Positions 54,210-63,272 of a stretch of 64,000 bases of DNA are shown one piece after another. Source of the stretch: Sinorhizobium fredii NGR234 (GTDB lineage: Bacteria > Pseudomonadota > Alphaproteobacteria > Rhizobiales > Rhizobiaceae); assembly GCF_000018545.1 (NCBI RefSeq), contig NC_012586.1:1922001-1986000 (forward strand), given 5' to 3'. A program made the position numbers and the translations under genes. Numbering within the stretch: position 1 is the first letter of the stretch; each line of letters opens with the position of its first letter. A model generated the notes under the pieces. The model did not search any database, had not been told where the DNA came from, and saw only the letters and a list, made by a program, of their open reading frames with translations.

Positions 54210-55236
54210 GGGAGCGGCGGCAAGGGCTCCGAGCGTTTCTGATCTGGTGGGACGAGACTCGTCGGCGGGGAAGCCACCCTAACGGCTCGCCGTCTTATCT
54301 GCGACTGGCTTGCAAGTCGGCGCGGCGGAGCCGATGATTGAGGCCTAGCGAGTTCCGACAATTTGGTCGTTCAAAACCGCAGATCCATACCGGCCTAAGA
54401 AGGACCAAGCCTGGCAGGCGAGTCAGCGCTTACCGTCGGTGGAAACGGCCAGCACGTTGTCGGGATCGGCATTGATTTCCTGATGCGGCACAAAAGGGTG
54501 GTGCGTAGACGAAGTCGCCCGCCCGCTTTCGCGACGGAGTCGAGCTTGTCGCCTCAGCGCATGCGCGCCTTGCCGCGAAGCCCTGAGTTAGTTGGTCATT
54601 GATCAGCGCATATATTCGATTTTCGATGATCAGGACCGGGCCCAAAGGCAATCCATGCAGACCCAAACCGCATTTGGGTTGTTCGATAGCTGGCCGAGCG
54701 CCAAAATCCGCACCTTGGCGTACAGAGGTCACTCAGCGCCATCCCAATGAATTTCGGTTATTCACCCTTCGATGACGGATGGGAACCGGAAAGATCGACC
54801 CATTGCGGACCACCAAGCCCGTCGGACCGATGTCCCTAATGTGGCGGCAAAGCGTTCTTAGCTAAATGAAAGACCCTTTGCCTTGGCGTACGGCTGCATC
54901 GCCACTATTCCACTCCTGCCCTGCCTACGAGTTTCAAGGCCCGAAGCCGACGTGACTGCCCGGCGGGGTAGATTTTTAGTAGTCCCGCAGCCGGACAATC
55001 ACAAGCCGATCAAGGTTGCGACGTGAACTGGCCCCCCAGGCAAATTCCAAATTGAATTCGCGCTTGCCACTGCGCTCCTCCTCGGAGCGCGCATGCTACT
55101 CGCCCTCGCTAGGGGCTCGCGCCGTGGGTACTGCGGAAGTTTCGGCACAACCGAGTTTTTCCCGATGGAGCAGATAGAGCCCTTCGGCAGTCCATGATCA
55201 ACGCCGTGCAAGATGCTTGCGTGAAGCAAGGGCCAC
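54210..55236. other. Long gene-free stretch
   Basis: About 1030 bp between hsp20 and the lipoamide dehydrogenase gene. Several short open frames exist on both strands (for example 54430-54732 minus) but none has a family match, a good ribosome site or convincing composition. It may hold decayed genes. No tRNA, repeat or mobile element was recognised. Confidence 0.45.
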
Positions 55237-56676
55237 TCAGGCGTTCAGCACTTTGCAGTAGGCGTCGAGCACGCTTTCCTTCATCATTTCCGAGAGCGTC
55301 GGATGCGGGAAGATCGTGTGCATCAGCTCTTCCTCGGTGGTCTCCAGATTCATGGCGATGACGAAGCCCTGGATGAGCTCGGTGACTTCGGCGCCGACCA
55401 TGTGCGCACCCAGAAGCTCGCCGGTCTTCTTGTCGAAGATCGTCTTGATCATGCCCTGGTCCTCGCCGAGCGCGATCGCCTTGCCGTTGGCGCCGAAACT
55501 GTAGCGGCCGACACGAATGTCGCGGCCGAGCTCCTTGGCCTTCGCTTCGGTAAGGCCGACCGAGGCCACCTGCGGGTCGCAATAGGTGCAGCCCGGGACC
55601 TTGCTCTTGTCGAGCGCATGGACGCCAGGAACGCCGGCGATCTTTTCGACGCAGATCACGCCTTCATGCTCGGCCTTGTGCGCCAGCATCGGCGGGCCGG
55701 CGACATCGCCGATCGCATAGACACCGGCGACGTTCGTCTTGCCGTAGCCGTCGGTGACGATGCAGCCGCGATCGGTCTTGATGCCGAGCGCCTCGAGCCC
55801 GAGGTTTTCGGTATTGCCCTGCACGCCGACGGCGGAGATCAGACGGTCCGCCTTGATCGGCGTTGTCTTGCCGTCCTTCGTCTCGACATGGGCCGTGACG
55901 TCGTTGGCGCCCTTCTCGACCTTCGTGACCTTGGCGTCTGTGAAGATCTTCATGCCGCGCTTCTCGAGCTGCTTGCGTGCGAGGGCGGAAATCTCGGCGT
56001 CCTCGACCGGCATCACCTGCGGCAGGAGCTCGATGACGGTCACATCGACGCCCATCGAGAGGTAGAAGCTTGCGAATTCGATGCCGATCGCGCCGGAGCC
56101 CATGACGACCATCGACTTCGGCAGTTCTTCGGGCTTCATCGCCTCGAAATAGGTCCAGATCAGCTTGCCGTCCGGCTCGATGCCGGGCAGCGCGCGCGGC
56201 CGGGCGCCGGTCGCGATGATGATGTGCTTGGCCGTATAGGTGCCCTCGCCCTTGACGCCCTTCGGAACCGGATTCTGCGGCTGGACGGCCGGCTTCGACG
56301 GCGCACCGACGACGATCTCGCCGGGCTTCGTCAGCTTGGCCTCGCCCCAGATCACATCGATCTTGTTCTTCTTCATCAGGAAGGCGACGCCGCCGTTCAG
56401 CCGCGCCGAAACGCCGCGCGAGCGGGCGACGACATCCTTGACATTGGCTGTCATCTTGCCTTCGAGCGTCAGGCCGTAATTCTTGGCGTGATTGGCATGG
56501 TCGAGGATTTCGGCGGAGCGCAGCAGCGCCTTGGTCGGGATGCAGCCCCAGTTGAGGCAGATGCCGCCCAGGTGCTCGCGCTCGACGATCGCCGTCTTCA
56601 AGCCCAGTTGCGCCGAGCGGATGGCGGTGACATAGCCGCCCGGGCCCGAACCGATAACGATGACGTCGTAGGACAT
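55237..56676 (-). CDS. lpdA: Dihydrolipoyl dehydrogenase (E3)
   Basis: The 480-residue flavoenzyme has the FAD motif VIVIGSGPGGYVTAIRSAQ, the redox disulfide in GGICLNWGCIPTKALL, the NAD motif MVVMGSGAIGIEFASF and the C-terminal active-site His-Glu in HTIFPHPTLSE. It reoxidises the lipoyl groups of the E2 encoded just upstream. The ATG at 56676 has AAGGA six bases upstream. It is the last gene of the dehydrogenase operon, 81 bp after E2. Confidence 0.96.
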   Translation of the reverse strand: MSYDVIVIGSGPGGYVTAIRSAQLGLKTAIVEREHLGGICLNWGCIPTKALLRSAEILDHANHAKNYGLTLEGKMTANVKDVVARSRGVSARLNGGVAFLMKKNKIDVIWGEAKLTKPGEIVVGAPSKPAVQPQNPVPKGVKGEGTYTAKHIIIATGARPRALPGIEPDGKLIWTYFEAMKPEELPKSMVVMGSGAIGIEFASFYLSMGVDVTVIELLPQVMPVEDAEISALARKQLEKRGMKIFTDAKVTKVEKGANDVTAHVETKDGKTTPIKADRLISAVGVQGNTENLGLEALGIKTDRGCIVTDGYGKTNVAGVYAIGDVAGPPMLAHKAEHEGVICVEKIAGVPGVHALDKSKVPGCTYCDPQVASVGLTEAKAKELGRDIRVGRYSFGANGKAIALGEDQGMIKTIFDKKTGELLGAHMVGAEVTELIQGFVIAMNLETTEEELMHTIFPHPTLSEMMKESVLDAYCKVLNA

Positions 56677-56757
56677 GAGCAATCCTTAAAAAAATTGGGG
56701 GACGCGCCTCGGCTCGACTGCGCCGCGGTAGCGATCCCCCATAGTTGCGGGAGGAAA

Positions 56758-58050
56758 CTAGACCAGTATGCTCAATGGGTTCTCGATGAGCGCGCGGAAC
56801 TTCGCGAGAAGCTCTGCGCCAAGCGCACCATCCACGGCACGATGGTCCGTGGACAGCGTCACGCTCATAACAGTAGCAACGCCCAACTCCCCCTCTGCGG
56901 TTACCATCGGCCGCTTTTCTCCGGCGCCGACCGCCAGAATCGTGGAGTGTGGGGGATTGATGATCGCGGCGAACTCCTTCACGCCGTACATTCCGAGGTT
57001 TGACACCGCTCCCGTACCGCCCTGGTATTCGTTCGGCTTCAGCTTTCCTGCCTTGGCACGCAGGGCCAAGTCCTTCATCTCGTTCGAAATGGTCGACAGG
57101 CTCTTTTGCTCCGCCTGGCGGATGATCGGGGTGATAAGTCCACCGGGAACGGAAACCGCGACTCCGACATCCGAGTGGCTGTGGCGCACCAGATGCTCGT
57201 CCGTCCACGACACGTTAGCGTCCGGAACACCGATCAGGGCTAGCGCGTAGGCCTTGATGACGAGGTCGTTCACCGAGAGCTTGTAGGCCGGTACGCTCTC
57301 TACCAGCGGCGCCGCAGCATTAAGCTCCGCACGCAATTTCAGGAGCGCATCGAGACGGCAGTCTGCCGAAAGGTAGAAGTGCGGAACAGTGCTCTTGGCC
57401 TCGACGAGCCGCCGGGCGATTGTCCGACGCATGGAGGTGTGCGCCTGAAGTTCGTAGGACCCATCGGGAAAATGCCGAAGCGTGTTCTCGCCTACGATGT
57501 TATTGCCGGCCTCCGATCTACCCGATGTCCGGGTGGGCTCCGCCTGTACCCAGGCATCAGCAACGGTGTTGGAGGCCGCCAGCACATCGGCACTGACGAC
57601 GCGGCCATGAGGGCCGCTCGCCGCCAGGGTGGAAAGATCCAGTCCGCGTTCCCGTGCGAGGCGCCGTGCGAGCGGCGTGGCGCGGACTGCGCCTCCAGCG
57701 TTCCGTTCGACTGCGACCTCTGCGGCCGACGTCTTCGTTTCGGACACCGGGAGCGAGCTTTGGACGGCGTCCGACGCCGTCAGAGGGACGGCCGTCTCGT
57801 TAACGGCCTCCCCCTCGGCATAGATCCACGCGACGGCCGAGCCGACGGGGATATCCACACCCTCCTTACCGGTCACGTTATGCAGGACTCCGCTCGCGGG
57901 TGCGTCGATTTCCATAGCCGCCTTGTCGGTCTCGATCTCGAAAAGGACGTCGCCTTCTTTGACGGCATCGCCCTCGCCGAAGAACCACTTTGAGATCTTG
58001 CCCGTCGCCATGTCCATGTCGACCTTCGGCAAAATGACTTCGGTCGCCAT
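56758..58050 (-). CDS. Dihydrolipoamide acyltransferase (E2)
   Basis: The 430-residue protein has an N-terminal lipoyl domain with the modified lysine in FEIETDKAAMEIDAPASG, a peripheral-subunit-binding domain (ATPLARRLARERGLDLSTLA, then SGPHGRVVSADV) and a catalytic domain with the acyltransferase motif HRAVDGALGAEL near the end. It passes an acyl group from E1 to CoA. It follows E1 beta with a gap of 2 bp. Single lipoyl domain and length fit acetoin or pyruvate dehydrogenase-type E2. Confidence 0.93.
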   Translation of the reverse strand: MATEVILPKVDMDMATGKISKWFFGEGDAVKEGDVLFEIETDKAAMEIDAPASGVLHNVTGKEGVDIPVGSAVAWIYAEGEAVNETAVPLTASDAVQSSLPVSETKTSAAEVAVERNAGGAVRATPLARRLARERGLDLSTLAASGPHGRVVSADVLAASNTVADAWVQAEPTRTSGRSEAGNNIVGENTLRHFPDGSYELQAHTSMRRTIARRLVEAKSTVPHFYLSADCRLDALLKLRAELNAAAPLVESVPAYKLSVNDLVIKAYALALIGVPDANVSWTDEHLVRHSHSDVGVAVSVPGGLITPIIRQAEQKSLSTISNEMKDLALRAKAGKLKPNEYQGGTGAVSNLGMYGVKEFAAIINPPHSTILAVGAGEKRPMVTAEGELGVATVMSVTLSTDHRAVDGALGAELLAKFRALIENPLSILV

Positions 58051-58052
58051 AC

Positions 58053-59051
58053 CTATCGCACTCCCCTCGCAAGGCCGCGGGCCGCATCGATTATGTCCGG
58101 CACCTGCGGGACGGCAGCCTTTTCCAGCTCGGGATTGTAGGGGATCGGGGTCTCGGACCCGCCGAGGCGCAAAATCGGAGCATCTAGATAGTCGAACGCC
58201 TCGCTTTCGGCAATCATCGCGCTGATCTCCGCGCCGACACCAAGCGTTTTCACGCCTTCATAGACGCAGATCAGCCGGGAGGTCTTCTTGACGCTGGCGA
58301 CCACCGTTTCCCCGTCGATCGGGCGGATCGAGCGAAGATCGATCACTTCCGCGCTCACACCCTCGCCGACAAGCACTTCCGCAGCCTCCAGGGCCTTGTG
58401 AACCATGATCGAGGTTGCGACGATCGAAACGTCGCTCCCTTCCCTGCGGACCTCCGCCTTGTTGAGCGGCACCGTGTAATGTCCTTCGGGAACCGGCCCC
58501 TTCATCTTGTAGAGCAGCTTGTGCTCGAAGATCATCACGGGATCCGGATCGGCCACGGCAGCAAGGAGCATTCCTTTCACATCATGCGGCGTCGCCGGCT
58601 GAATGACCTTCAGCCCCGGCACGTGGCCGAGCCATGCTTCCAGACTCTGGCTGTGCTGTGCGGCTGCCCCGGTTCCAGAGCCGGCGGGGAAACGCATGAC
58701 GAGTGGAACGGACACCGCACCGCCAAGCATGTAGCGCATCTTGGCCGCCTGGTTGACGATCTGCTCCATTGCGAGCGCGGCGAAATCGGAAAACTGGAAC
58801 TCGAAGATGGGCCGCAAGCCGGTGAGCGCTGCGCCGACGGCGACACCTGCGCCGCCAAGCTCGGAAATGGGAGTATCCATGACGCGGTCGGGGCCGAAGC
58901 GGTCAATCAGATCGCCCGTCACCTGGAAGGCGCCGCCATAGACGCCGATGTCCTCGCCCATGAGGATTACGCGCTCATCCGCTTCCATGGCGATCGCCAT
59001 GGCTTCCTGAATGGCTTGGGAGTAGCTGATTTCTCTGACTGGCGCGTTCAT
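58053..59051 (-). CDS. 2-oxoacid/acetoin dehydrogenase E1 component, beta subunit
   Basis: The 332-residue protein matches E1 beta (AcoB/PdhB type): [49 protein letters not shown] and [20 protein letters not shown]. With E1 alpha it forms the thiamine diphosphate-dependent heterotetramer. The ATG at 59051 has GAGG six bases upstream, one base after the E1 alpha stop. Confidence 0.94.
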   Translation of the reverse strand: MNAPVREISYSQAIQEAMAIAMEADERVILMGEDIGVYGGAFQVTGDLIDRFGPDRVMDTPISELGGAGVAVGAALTGLRPIFEFQFSDFAALAMEQIVNQAAKMRYMLGGAVSVPLVMRFPAGSGTGAAAQHSQSLEAWLGHVPGLKVIQPATPHDVKGMLLAAVADPDPVMIFEHKLLYKMKGPVPEGHYTVPLNKAEVRREGSDVSIVATSIMVHKALEAAEVLVGEGVSAEVIDLRSIRPIDGETVVASVKKTSRLICVYEGVKTLGVGAEISAMIAESEAFDYLDAPILRLGGSETPIPYNPELEKAAVPQVPDIIDAARGLARGVR

Positions 59052-59052
59052 G

Positions 59053-60087
59053 TCATGCCTCGAACGTGTAGACGTTGTCAGCGAGGCCATCGATAGACGG
59101 CATCGGGCTTGCCTTCGCGAACTCGATACCAGCCTCGATTTCCTGCTGCACACTGCCGCGGACCGCCTCTAGCTCGTCCGACGTCGCGATCCCGAACTCG
59201 ATCAGCTGGGCTTCGTAGCGCTTGATTGGATCCCGATTGGTCATCCAGTCGTCGATCTCATCCCTGGTGCGATAGCGATTGCGATCACTTTTGGAATGTC
59301 CGCGATACCGGTAGGTCTTGCATTCGATGAGTGTCGGTCCGTCGCCGCGGCGGGCCCTTTCAACCGCCTCATGCGAGGCCTCCGCGACGTCCGACAATAC
59401 GTTGCCGTCAACGATCACACCCGGCATGGAGTAGGCGGCCGCGCGATCGGCGACGTTGGCGACCGCCGTCGAGCGGGCGGTCGAAGTCGACATGCCGTAG
59501 CCGTTGTTTTCGCACACGAAAATGACCGGCAGCTTCCAGATGGTCGCCATATTCAGCGCCTCGTGGAAGGCACCCTCGTTGTTCGCACCGTCACCGAAGA
59601 AGCAGACGACGACCTTGCCCGTGCGAAGCCGCTTTGCCGTGAGCGCCGCGCCGACAGCGATCGGAAGCCCGCCCCCGACGATCCCGTTCGCGCCGAGATT
59701 CCCGGTCGACACATCGGCAATGTGCATTGAGCCGCCGCGGCCCGCGCAATATCCGGTAGTCTTGCCAAAGAACTCTGCGAACATCCGCTTCACATCGGCG
59801 TCCTTGGCGATGCAGTGGCCGTGTCCGCGGTGGGTGGAGGTTATCTGGTCCTCGTTGACAAGAGGCATGCAGATTCCCATCGCGCTCGCTTCCTGGCCGA
59901 TGGAAAGATGCATCGTCCCGTGAATAAGTCCGCGCATGTAGCACTCTTCGGCGCCTTCCTCGAACCGCCGAATGAGGTGCATCTTTCGAAGCGCATCGAG
60001 AAGTTGCTCGCGATTGTACTGGCGGTAGATGAAAGGCAGATTGCTGGTGTCCGATTCCACTTGCATCGCCCGGGCGGGTCCCGACAT
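59053..60087 (-). CDS. 2-oxoacid/acetoin dehydrogenase E1 component, alpha subunit
   Basis: The 344-residue protein has [17 protein letters not shown], the TPP region [20 protein letters not shown], and the TPP motif [17 protein letters not shown] ending in NN ([13 protein letters not shown]). No regulatory phosphorylation loop is expected. It decarboxylates or cleaves a 2-oxo acid or acetoin-like diketone or ketol. Its closest look is to AcoA, but acetoin specificity cannot be proven. The ATG at 60087 has GGGAGG seven bases upstream. Confidence 0.93.
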   Translation of the reverse strand: MSGPARAMQVESDTSNLPFIYRQYNREQLLDALRKMHLIRRFEEGAEECYMRGLIHGTMHLSIGQEASAMGICMPLVNEDQITSTHRGHGHCIAKDADVKRMFAEFFGKTTGYCAGRGGSMHIADVSTGNLGANGIVGGGLPIAVGAALTAKRLRTGKVVVCFFGDGANNEGAFHEALNMATIWKLPVIFVCENNGYGMSTSTARSTAVANVADRAAAYSMPGVIVDGNVLSDVAEASHEAVERARRGDGPTLIECKTYRYRGHSKSDRNRYRTRDEIDDWMTNRDPIKRYEAQLIEFGIATSDELEAVRGSVQQEIEAGIEFAKASPMPSIDGLADNVYTFEA

Positions 60088-60089
60088 GA

Positions 60090-61415
60090 TCAAGCCTCCC
60101 TTCCATATACGAGCGCATCCTGCCGCGCGCGGAGTTCCGCAATGCGCGAGCCTGGCGCAACCGACGCGTTCTGATAGGTAATAAGCTCTCCTTTAAGGAT
60201 CGGCCGCGTGATGGTACCACCCTGAAGGAGCCCGCACGGGATGGCCGAGGAGGACCGAGCCTCCGGCGCCGTCATGATCCAGGCCCGGTAACAGTACTCG
60301 CCGATGGCGTCGAGCGTTTCGCCGGGTGCAAGGTCCTTCTTGGCGACCGCGCAGACTTCGGCGACCGGAGTCGAGAGCGGCACCATGTCCGGCTTACCGT
60401 AAAGCACGACACGCGCACAGGTGAGCGGGACCTCGAGCGAGGTGAGGTGATAGGGGCGATGGAAGGTGAAGTAGGGGCCCTTGCCCATCTTGAGATCTTC
60501 CATGCGCTCGGAAATGCGCGGATGCGACATGTCGGCTACCACGAAAACGCCCGGCGCCACACCCTTGCCGACGGAGTAGTCGACCACACCCGCCTTCGAG
60601 AGGACGCCACCGTCTTTCTTCGGGATCAGGACGGAGGAAAGCTTGTCCAGCGTAGCCGCTGGGCCGTGCATGCCAGGCTTGTCGGGGACCAGTCCCGTGG
60701 CATTTGCGATCGCGGCCATTTCAACCATTGTCTTGGAACCGTCGACGAACTCCACGAGCATCCGGACATTCATGTTCCGGCGCGCGGCCTCCTCGGCATA
60801 GTCGTCTGGAACAGCAGCGACGTTCAGCGGATTGTTCTTGCCCTTCCCGGCCGCAACGATCGGATGACCCATGGAAGACACGAACTCGATGAGCTCAATG
60901 CATGAAGACGGTTCGTCACCTGCCCCGAGCGAGTAGGTCACGCCAAGACGCTCGGCTTCGCTCTTGAGATAGGCGCCGATCGTCACATCGGCCTCAACAT
61001 TCATCATCACTAGGTGCTTGCCGTGCTCCATGGCAGCAAGACCGATCTCCGCGCCGACTGCCGGCACGCCGGTAGCATCGATCACCACGTCGATGAGGCC
61101 GCTGTTGAGAATGTTCGCCGAATCTGCGGTGATCGCGACCTTTCCGCTCTCGATGGCGGCGTTCAGGTCCACCGAATTGGCCGCGTCTTGATAATGGCCG
61201 TCAGATTGGTAGGCGATGTCCACTGCAGATCGCGCGCGGCCGACGTTCAGATCGCAAATCGCTCCAATTTCGATGCCTGGCATGTGGGCGACACGTGTCA
61301 CGATGTCAGTGCCCATTTCTCCACTGCCTATGAGGCCTATGCGGATGGGCCTTCCTCCCTCCTCGCGTCGCATGAGGTCCCGCGTAAGGCCTGTTGGCGC
61401 AACATTGATGGGCAT
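60090..61415 (-). CDS. Homoserine dehydrogenase-like NAD(P) oxidoreductase with SAF domain
   Basis: The 441-residue protein has an N-terminal Rossmann motif IRIGLIGSGEMGTDIVTRVA and a dehydrogenase core with SLGAGDEPSSCIELIEFVSS and HRPYHLTSLEVPL. A C-terminal SAF domain follows (about residues 345-415, VAKKDLAPGETLDAIGEYCY). This fits the group named predicted homoserine dehydrogenases with SAF (COG4091 type). Members occur in polyol and branched-sugar catabolic loci, so it likely oxidises a sugar acid or polyol derivative. It opens the dehydrogenase operon, 2 bp before E1 alpha. GGGAGG lies seven bases before the ATG. Confidence 0.8.
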   Translation of the reverse strand: MPINVAPTGLTRDLMRREEGGRPIRIGLIGSGEMGTDIVTRVAHMPGIEIGAICDLNVGRARSAVDIAYQSDGHYQDAANSVDLNAAIESGKVAITADSANILNSGLIDVVIDATGVPAVGAEIGLAAMEHGKHLVMMNVEADVTIGAYLKSEAERLGVTYSLGAGDEPSSCIELIEFVSSMGHPIVAAGKGKNNPLNVAAVPDDYAEEAARRNMNVRMLVEFVDGSKTMVEMAAIANATGLVPDKPGMHGPAATLDKLSSVLIPKKDGGVLSKAGVVDYSVGKGVAPGVFVVADMSHPRISERMEDLKMGKGPYFTFHRPYHLTSLEVPLTCARVVLYGKPDMVPLSTPVAEVCAVAKKDLAPGETLDAIGEYCYRAWIMTAPEARSSSAIPCGLLQGGTITRPILKGELITYQNASVAPGSRIAELRARQDALVYGREA

Positions 61416-61447
61416 TTCAGTCCTCCCGATATCCACCGTCAGCAATG

Positions 61448-61476
61448 TAGGTATTGTACATTTGTACTTTCGTCAA
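61448..61476 (-). promoter_or_regulatory. Promoter with an overlapping palindrome for the dehydrogenase operon
   Basis: On the minus strand, TTGACG (61476-61471) and TACCTA (61453-61448) are 17 bp apart, 33 bp before the oxidoreductase ATG. The palindrome GTACATTTGTAC (61456-61467) lies within the spacer, a good position for a repressor site. Confidence 0.5.
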
Positions 61477-61491
61477 CATATTTGTTCGACA

Positions 61492-61502
61492 TTGACGGTT
61501 CA
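61492..61502 (+). promoter_or_regulatory. Candidate SorC-regulator motif, site 1
   Basis: TTGACGGTTCA here matches TTGACCGTTCA (read on the minus strand) at 63079-63089 in 10 of 11 positions. The two sites lie in the two promoter regions flanking the SorC gene, in opposite orientation, each upstream of a transcript leading away. It may be the regulator's shared operator. This is inference. Confidence 0.4.
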
Positions 61503-61888
61503 TCGTGACAGCGCCGGGGAACGCATTGGTGGCGAAGATGGATATTTCAAGGAGCTAGACTTTGAGCTCGGGAATTCTCACCTGCTCCTTTTTGCGGAAG
61601 GCATAAAGGGTTGAGCAGACAGGCTCCGGGAGGCCGGCGGCCAAGCTGCAGGCGTTCTACAGGCCTGGTATCGCTGAGCTTTCGTCAAGCTTCGCTTGGA
61701 AATGGGAATGCTGTGATCGCCCACCGCGGTGCGAGCGTTTGCTGAACGCCGGAACGCCAATACAAGGACGCTAACCCTGAAGCCATCAGGACAGCAAACA
61801 GAACAAACAATATACACTTATAAACAATGTTCGAATGAGTGCCGCCGAAGCGTTACGCCAATTGGACGCTACGCCTCCTCGGAGACCT

Positions 61889-62869
61889 CTATGTGTCAGT
61901 CTGCTCAGCCGCCGACAGCAACGACTTTGCCGTTTGCTCATCCGTTACGAAAGTGGTCGGCTTTATGGTAGTGAGGGAGGCGAGAAGCGCGTGCAGTTTT
62001 TCCGGACCGCCCGAGATCAGCACACGTTCGGGCGTGCGACGCAAGCGATCAAGATTTACCGAGATCACGCGGGAATTAACCTCGTGATCAATCACGTTAC
62101 CCTGCTTGTCGATGAAGTTGTAAAGGACGTCGCCGACTGCGCCCGCGTCTATGAGGGAGCGGCGGTCAGCCTCGCTCAGATAGCCGGTGCGATAGCTTGT
62201 TGTAAGGGCCGAAATCCCGCCGACGGACAACAAGGCGACGTCGAGTTTGTCCGCCATCTCAAAAATTGCCGCAAGCCCGCACCTCTCGAGCAGCGCATGC
62301 TTGGTTTCCGGGCTGTCGACCACAGCCGGCGCGGGAACCAGGAATCCCTCCCCCATGAATAGTTCCGCGAACTGCCAGGCAAATTCGGCTGGATTGAAAC
62401 GCCGCGCCGCAGAAATGCCCCCCAACAATGAGACGACACGAAAGTCTTCGAGGGTGGCCCCGGCAATGAAGGGAAGCGTATTGTAAAGGGTTCGCCCCCA
62501 GCCCACGCCGACCACCATCCCCGGTTTCATCATCCCGGATATGAGCGTTCCGGCGGCAGCGGCGATAACTTTCGTAGGGTCTCCGTCGGGATCACTGAAT
62601 GGCGCGACAATTGCCCGCGTGACCCCGAAGGCGATCTCAAGGTCCCTTTCGAGCGCCACCATGTCGGAGAGCGGTGACGAAATCGAAACGCGGACTTCAT
62701 TGCGGCGCCGCGCCTCCGCCAAGAGTCGGACAACCATCACGCGATTGATGCCGAGCTGTTTGGCAATGTCGTTCTGTGTGTAGTTCTCCACGTGATACAG
62801 CCACACGACGCGAGCTCGCAGTCTCTCAGACTCACTCTGAGCCATCACAACTGGAGACGTGATCTGCAT
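61889..62869 (-). CDS. SorC/DeoR-type sugar-binding transcriptional regulator
   Basis: The 326-residue protein has an N-terminal helix-turn-helix (about residues 18-60: VVWLYHVENYTQNDIAKQLG, then INRVMVVRLLAEARRRNEV) and a C-terminal sugar-phosphate isomerase-like effector domain (VGWGRTLYNTLPFIAG, LGGISAARRFNPAEF, DVALLSVGGISALTTSY). SorC regulators respond to phosphorylated sugars or polyols and often act as both activators and repressors. It lies between the dehydrogenase operon and the divergent ABC transporter gene. The ATG at 62869 has GAGGAAA six bases upstream. Confidence 0.92.
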   Translation of the reverse strand: MQITSPVVMAQSESERLRARVVWLYHVENYTQNDIAKQLGINRVMVVRLLAEARRRNEVRVSISSPLSDMVALERDLEIAFGVTRAIVAPFSDPDGDPTKVIAAAAGTLISGMMKPGMVVGVGWGRTLYNTLPFIAGATLEDFRVVSLLGGISAARRFNPAEFAWQFAELFMGEGFLVPAPAVVDSPETKHALLERCGLAAIFEMADKLDVALLSVGGISALTTSYRTGYLSEADRRSLIDAGAVGDVLYNFIDKQGNVIDHEVNSRVISVNLDRLRRTPERVLISGGPEKLHALLASLTTIKPTTFVTDEQTAKSLLSAAEQTDT

Positions 62870-63272
62870 TTTGCTTTCCTCATGGGTTCTACAGGCGTAG
62901 CGGTCGATAGCACACTGCCGTCGCGTTTTCACCTCCTCCTGCCGAGCGAACACGAACGGCAAAGGCACAGGACACACACCCTATCGCCTGTCGCGGGCCT
63001 ATTCGCCTGCCATTTGGTTCCGCAACAGAGAGAAAATATTCGCACACATTATCGTCAGCTACCACCGATGTTCATCAGTGAACGGTCAACATTGCCGTAA
63101 AAGGGGTTGACATTGCGCAGATTGTGAACACATTGTATTTTTGGTTGGCAAATGTTCTCGCGCTTATGAAGCGGGGATCGCCGCCGCAATGGCACGGAAT
63201 GGAGGCCGCGCCAAAACAGTCTTGCCTCCATGGGCATTCAACTGATTAGTTTACATTGGGGAGGAACAGCTA
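62870..63272. other. Divergent promoter region, SorC gene and ABC transporter
   Basis: About 400 bp. It holds the perfect palindrome GTTCATCAGTGAAC at 63070-63083, the 11-bp motif at 63079-63089 and a TTGACA box at 63107-63112 with no well-spaced -10. No protein gene was found. Confidence 0.5.
63070..63089. promoter_or_regulatory. Candidate operator near the ABC transporter promoter, site 2
   Basis: GTTCATCAGTGAAC (63070-63083) is a perfect inverted repeat (GTTCA-TCAG-TGAAC). It overlaps TGAACGGTCAA (63079-63089), the counterpart of the motif at 61492-61502. A -35-like TTGACA follows 18 bp downstream. The location suits activation or repression by the SorC protein. Confidence 0.45.

Larger units (their letters stand above)
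61416..61888. other. Promoter region of the oxidoreductase-dehydrogenase operon
   Basis: About 470 bp between the operon start and the stop of the SorC gene. The right part (61560-61888) has no supported gene. The left part holds the promoter, palindrome and shared motif described separately. Confidence 0.5.

Noticed and set aside
54430..54732. A 100-codon minus-strand frame in the gap after hsp20
   Set aside because: No family likeness, no ribosome site and a composition like random high-GC sequence.
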